Part shown: positions 61,953 to 64,000 of the stretch, one piece after another
Layout of the letters: each line of letters starts with the position of its first letter
How positions within the stretch are numbered: position 1 is the first letter of the stretch
From: Streptomyces qaidamensis
Lineage (GTDB): Bacteria > Actinomycetota > Actinomycetes > Streptomycetales > Streptomycetaceae
Assembly (NCBI RefSeq): GCF_001611795.1
Contig: NZ_CP015098.1
Coordinates: forward strand, 62,001-126,000
Direction: 5' to 3'
Length of the DNA: 64,000 nucleotides
Program-made: the position numbers and the translations under genes
The notes under the pieces: generated by a model
Seen by the model: only the letters and a program-made list of their open reading frames with translations
What the model was told of the DNA's origin: nothing
Database searches by the model: none

Positions 61953-62503
61953 TGCGGAAGCGCGCGGCGACCAGACCGCCGGGCGGCCGCACCCGGTAGA
62001 TGCCGTCCTTGCCGTACCGGATCACCGCCACCTCGTCCTCGATCCACTCCAGCACCCGCTCGATCGCACGCTCGTGCGCGGCCTCGATCACCCGCCGGGT
62101 CTCCTCATCCCCCAACGCCCACAACAGGTAGATCGTCGGCTGCGGCCGGGAGACGAAGTCGACGCCCGTGACCGTCACCCGCCGTCCGAGGGCACCGGCC
62201 TTGAACGCCTTCTTCGCCGACGCGCCCTTGGCGAGCAGGTCGGCCTCGATCCGGTCCGCGTACGGGTGCCGGCCCCGCTCGTCGAACAGGTTCCGCAGCT
62301 GCGCCTCGGTGACCTCCTCACCCGACGTCAGACCGAGCGCGGCAAGTCCCCGGCCCATCCATCGCCCGGCCGGGACACCGGCTTGCTCCTGAGCTGTGCG
62401 CAGCGACGTGCGGGCCGGGCGGCGGCCATCGCCGACAACGGTCTCGCGCAGGTAGTAGCGGTACATCTGACCGGCCCGGATCACCCTGATATCCACTGTC
62501 ATG
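61953..62503 (-). pseudogene. MobF (TrwC/TraA-type) relaxase, N-terminal fragment
   Basis: ATG at 62503 begins MTVDIRVIRAGQMYRYYLRE and continues TSGEEVTEAQLRNLFDERGR, VDFVSRPQPTIYLLWALGD, AAHERAIERVLEWIEDEVAV and GGLVAARFR. This is the start of a MobF relaxase with one expected tyrosine region (YRYYL). The fragment ends just before the HxHxH-type metal site, at the junction with the ArsR fragment. It is evidence of a conjugative plasmid or ICE. Confidence 0.75.
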
Positions 62504-62745
62504 CAGACCACGCCACACGGCTCTGACCTGCAAGAAAAGGCCGGTCAGCAGTACGTCCCGCCAGGCGGGAGCAGCAGCCGAACTTTCTTCTCAGGTGCCC
62601 GCCGGACGGGAAGCGACCCCAGGCCGGACGCGAATGTCATCGCTCTCCGGCAGCCCTCACACCCCAACCCGAACGACACCAACAAGCACCACTGAGCATC
62701 ACCACGCGCCAAGGAACGAGCACCGCCAAAAGACGACCGCCTATC

Positions 62746-62769
62746 AGCCCCCGGCAACCGCCGGGGGCT
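62746..62769 (+). terminator. GC-rich hairpin
   Basis: agcccccggc (62746-62755) pairs with gccgggggct (62760-62769) around a 4-base loop, followed by tcgtcgt. It sits just upstream of the small gene starting at 62794 and could end a leftward or rightward transcript. Confidence 0.6.
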
Positions 62770-62793
62770 TCGTCGTGCTGCCCGGAGGACACC

Positions 62794-62995
62794 GTGCCCA
62801 CGGACGAGACACTCCCCCGCTTCACCACCGACCTCCAGCACCTCACCCCCGCCCAGCGCCGGCGCTTCCACGCGTCGTCTTGGACGCCTTCGTCCCCGAC
62901 TTGCGCACCGAGCTATTCCGTCCCGGCCTGCGCGAAGCGCGCGGGTTCCCGAAATCCCGGAGCCGGAGTACGCCGAACCCGGACGCCATTTCCCT
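62794..62995 (+). pseudogene. Small toxin-like gene, frameshifted
   Basis: GTG at 62794 has a perfect GGAGG site. It gives VPTDETLPRFTTDLQHLTPA, QRRRFHA. A shift near 62870 continues as VVLDAFVPDLRTELFRPGLR. The combined pattern (LTPAQRRRF..A...FV.DLR....FRPGLR) is like RelE/HigB-type toxins of Streptomyces mobile DNA, although the conserved C-terminus cannot be followed. The resemblance is modest. Confidence 0.35.
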
Positions 62996-63087
62996 GTCTT
63001 CGGCGGTGATCGTGCGAGTTCAGCCTTCACGGCTGGGGGGCCGGATAGGTACCCGTGCTCATCCGGCCCGTGCCCCAGCCTCCGGTA

Positions 63088-63588
63088 TCAGCTGGTGCGG
63101 CCGTTCACTTCGAAACGTTGGAAGAGGGCCGGCAGGAACTCCTGGAGCAGGAGCCTGGCACGTTCCGCGTCCCTGAGTTCGTCGTGGCCGAACCGGAAGA
63201 CCTCGTAGCCTCTGAGCTCGAGTTCGCGGTCCCCAGCCACCAGCTCCGCGTACTTGTAGCTGTCGGGTACCTGACCGTCGTCGCGGGTGTAATGCTGGGA
63301 CCCGTCGACCTCAAGAACGACGCGCTGGCCGTGGGGCAGTAGGAGCAGGAAGTCCATGCGGGAGCGCAGCAGCGCTTCAGGGCCCCGCTCGCGGACTGTC
63401 TTGTGGTCCCAGTGGAGCCACACCTCGGGTAGGAGCGCCGGGAGGTCATAGACGGCAGAGCCGAGGATGTGGTGGTAGAGCTCGAAGACGTTGCGCTGCC
63501 CGGGTGAGTTGCCGGGCAGACTGCGGCGGAGCCGGTGGTAGAGGGTCTTCTTGGCTTCGGCCTCGTCTGCGAGTGGGTGTCCTGCCAC
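63088..63588 (-). CDS. Endonuclease-like C-terminal part of a split AbiJ-like protein
   Basis: A 166-residue frame that can start at GTG 63588. It includes TLYHRLRRSLPGNSPGQRNV, DLPALLPEVWLHWDHKTVRE, RMDFLLLLPHGQRVVLEVDG and RELELRGYEVFRFGHDEL. The RMDF...VxLEVDGxxHY arrangement suggests a PD-(D/E)xK or DUF559-like nuclease fold. In relatives it is fused to the AbiJ-NTD3-like part; here a one-base deletion gives a TAG that overlaps the GTG start (TAGTG). The two parts could be made separately by coupled translation. Confidence 0.6.
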   Translation of the reverse strand: MAGHPLADEAEAKKTLYHRLRRSLPGNSPGQRNVFELYHHILGSAVYDLPALLPEVWLHWDHKTVRERGPEALLRSRMDFLLLLPHGQRVVLEVDGSQHYTRDDGQVPDSYKYAELVAGDRELELRGYEVFRFGHDELRDAERARLLLQEFLPALFQRFEVNGRTS

Positions 63589-64000
63589 TAGGTTTGGAGG
63601 TCTCGCCAGCGGATGCCGTCGCCTGTGATCTCGCGGTCGTAGACGAGGACGTTGCCGGGGTCACCGACGATCTCGATGTCGTTGTCCACTGCGGAGAGGA
63701 ATCGGATGTCCGGCTTGGTGAGTGAGGCGAAGATGACGTTCTTCGGCCGTCGGTTGTCGGCGAGCCGGGTGGAGACCAGGGTGAAGCGCGGGTAGCCGCC
63801 GTCGGCCCCGGTCTCACGCAGCTCGACTCCCGCGCTGCGGATCTGCTCGTTGATCTGTGCCACCAGGTGACGTTGGGCGGGCTCGTCGAGGAGCACGTCG
63901 GCGGAGACGGCCGATGCGAGGAAGCGGGCGAATCGCGCGTCGCCGGCTTCGAAGGCCCCGAGGCGTTCGAAGAGGTCCTCGGTCGACCAGTCCTCCGGGT
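63588..64000 (-). CDS. AbiJ N-terminal-domain-3-like protein (partial, runs off the right edge)
   Basis: The visible 137 residues include WSTEDLFERLGAFEAGDARF, AQINEQIRSAGVELRETGAD, RPKNVIFASLTKPDIRFLSA and VDNDIEIVGDPGNVLVYDRE before TAG at 63588-63590. The KPD.R...A..NDIEI pattern matches the AbiJ_NTD3-type domain associated with abortive infection. The start lies outside the window. The downstream frame carries a nuclease-like domain that should be fused to it. Confidence 0.65.
   Translation of the reverse strand, partial: PEDWSTEDLFERLGAFEAGDARFARFLASAVSADVLLDEPAQRHLVAQINEQIRSAGVELRETGADGGYPRFTLVSTRLADNRRPKNVIFASLTKPDIRFLSAVDNDIEIVGDPGNVLVYDREITGDGIRWRDLQT

Overview
The window is GC-rich actinobacterial DNA, almost certainly from a Streptomyces. 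The evidence is the codon bias, an SsgA-like sporulation protein, a WhiB-like Fe-S regulator, an AfsR/SARP-type regulator, Streptomyces-type LexA, NrdR and NrdJ fragments, pSAM2-like transfer-gene relics, and a helicase with helicase-associated repeats of the kind common on Streptomyces chromosome arms and linear plasmids. No rRNA or tRNA gene was found and no intact replication or conjugation set is visible. The best reading is an accessory region (chromosome arm or large plasmid) shaped by repeated transposition and deletion.

Region 1 (1-28.98 kb) is a dense biological-conflict (immunity) island. From left to right it holds: the end of an ABC-three-component (ABC-3C) system; a 5'-nucleotidase; a TPR-CHAT protease divergent from a zinc-ribbon protein and a membrane protein; a frameshifted ABC-3C effector relic; a coiled-coil CHAT protein; a TniB transposition-ATPase relic; a 1,093-residue protein of unknown function; an IS5-family element; an EACC1 plus caspase operon whose caspase protein also carries an Eco29kI-like GIY-YIG nuclease domain; a DEAH helicase; a nuclease relic cut by an IS256-family element; pSAM2-like relics; and a Trypco1 plus trypsin/nSTAND1/WD40 operon. 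Several of these encode a peptidase (CHAT, caspase or trypsin) joined to or next to a sensor or effector module, so proteolytic signalling is the theme of the island.

Region 2 (29-37 kb) is mostly debris: a degenerate three-repeat CRISPR-like array; an XRE-NACHT immune ATPase gene reduced to its ends around a dead IS6-like element; a small two-gene operon; helicase-associated-domain remnants; and broken copies of the core genes lexA, nrdJ and nrdR in a scrambled order. Region 3 (36.2-40.6 kb) contains a sigma factor-like gene translationally coupled to an SsgA-like gene. The sigma gene is split by two nested insertion sequences with clear target duplications.

Region 4 (41-54.5 kb) mixes intact genes (AlbA_2/Schlafen-like protein, WhiB-like protein, hemopexin-repeat protein, SARP-like regulator, secreted cutinase, CbrC-family protein, DUF1918 protein) with dead insertion sequences. 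One of these has an internal inversion of about 160 bp. A second copy of the 1,642-bp insertion sequence lies at 54.5-56.2 kb, inverted relative to the first.

Region 5 (56-64 kb) has a 28-nt C tract, a DNA ligase fragment, an integrase-XRE-recombinase operon truncated in its third gene, an MFS exporter divergent from a truncated ArsR-type regulator with a clear 20-bp operator-like palindrome between them, a MobF relaxase fragment, and an AbiJ-like/endonuclease-like gene that runs off the right edge and is split by one base. Many genes are broken by single-base shifts. Most look like real decay in mobile DNA, but shifts next to homopolymers could be sequence errors.
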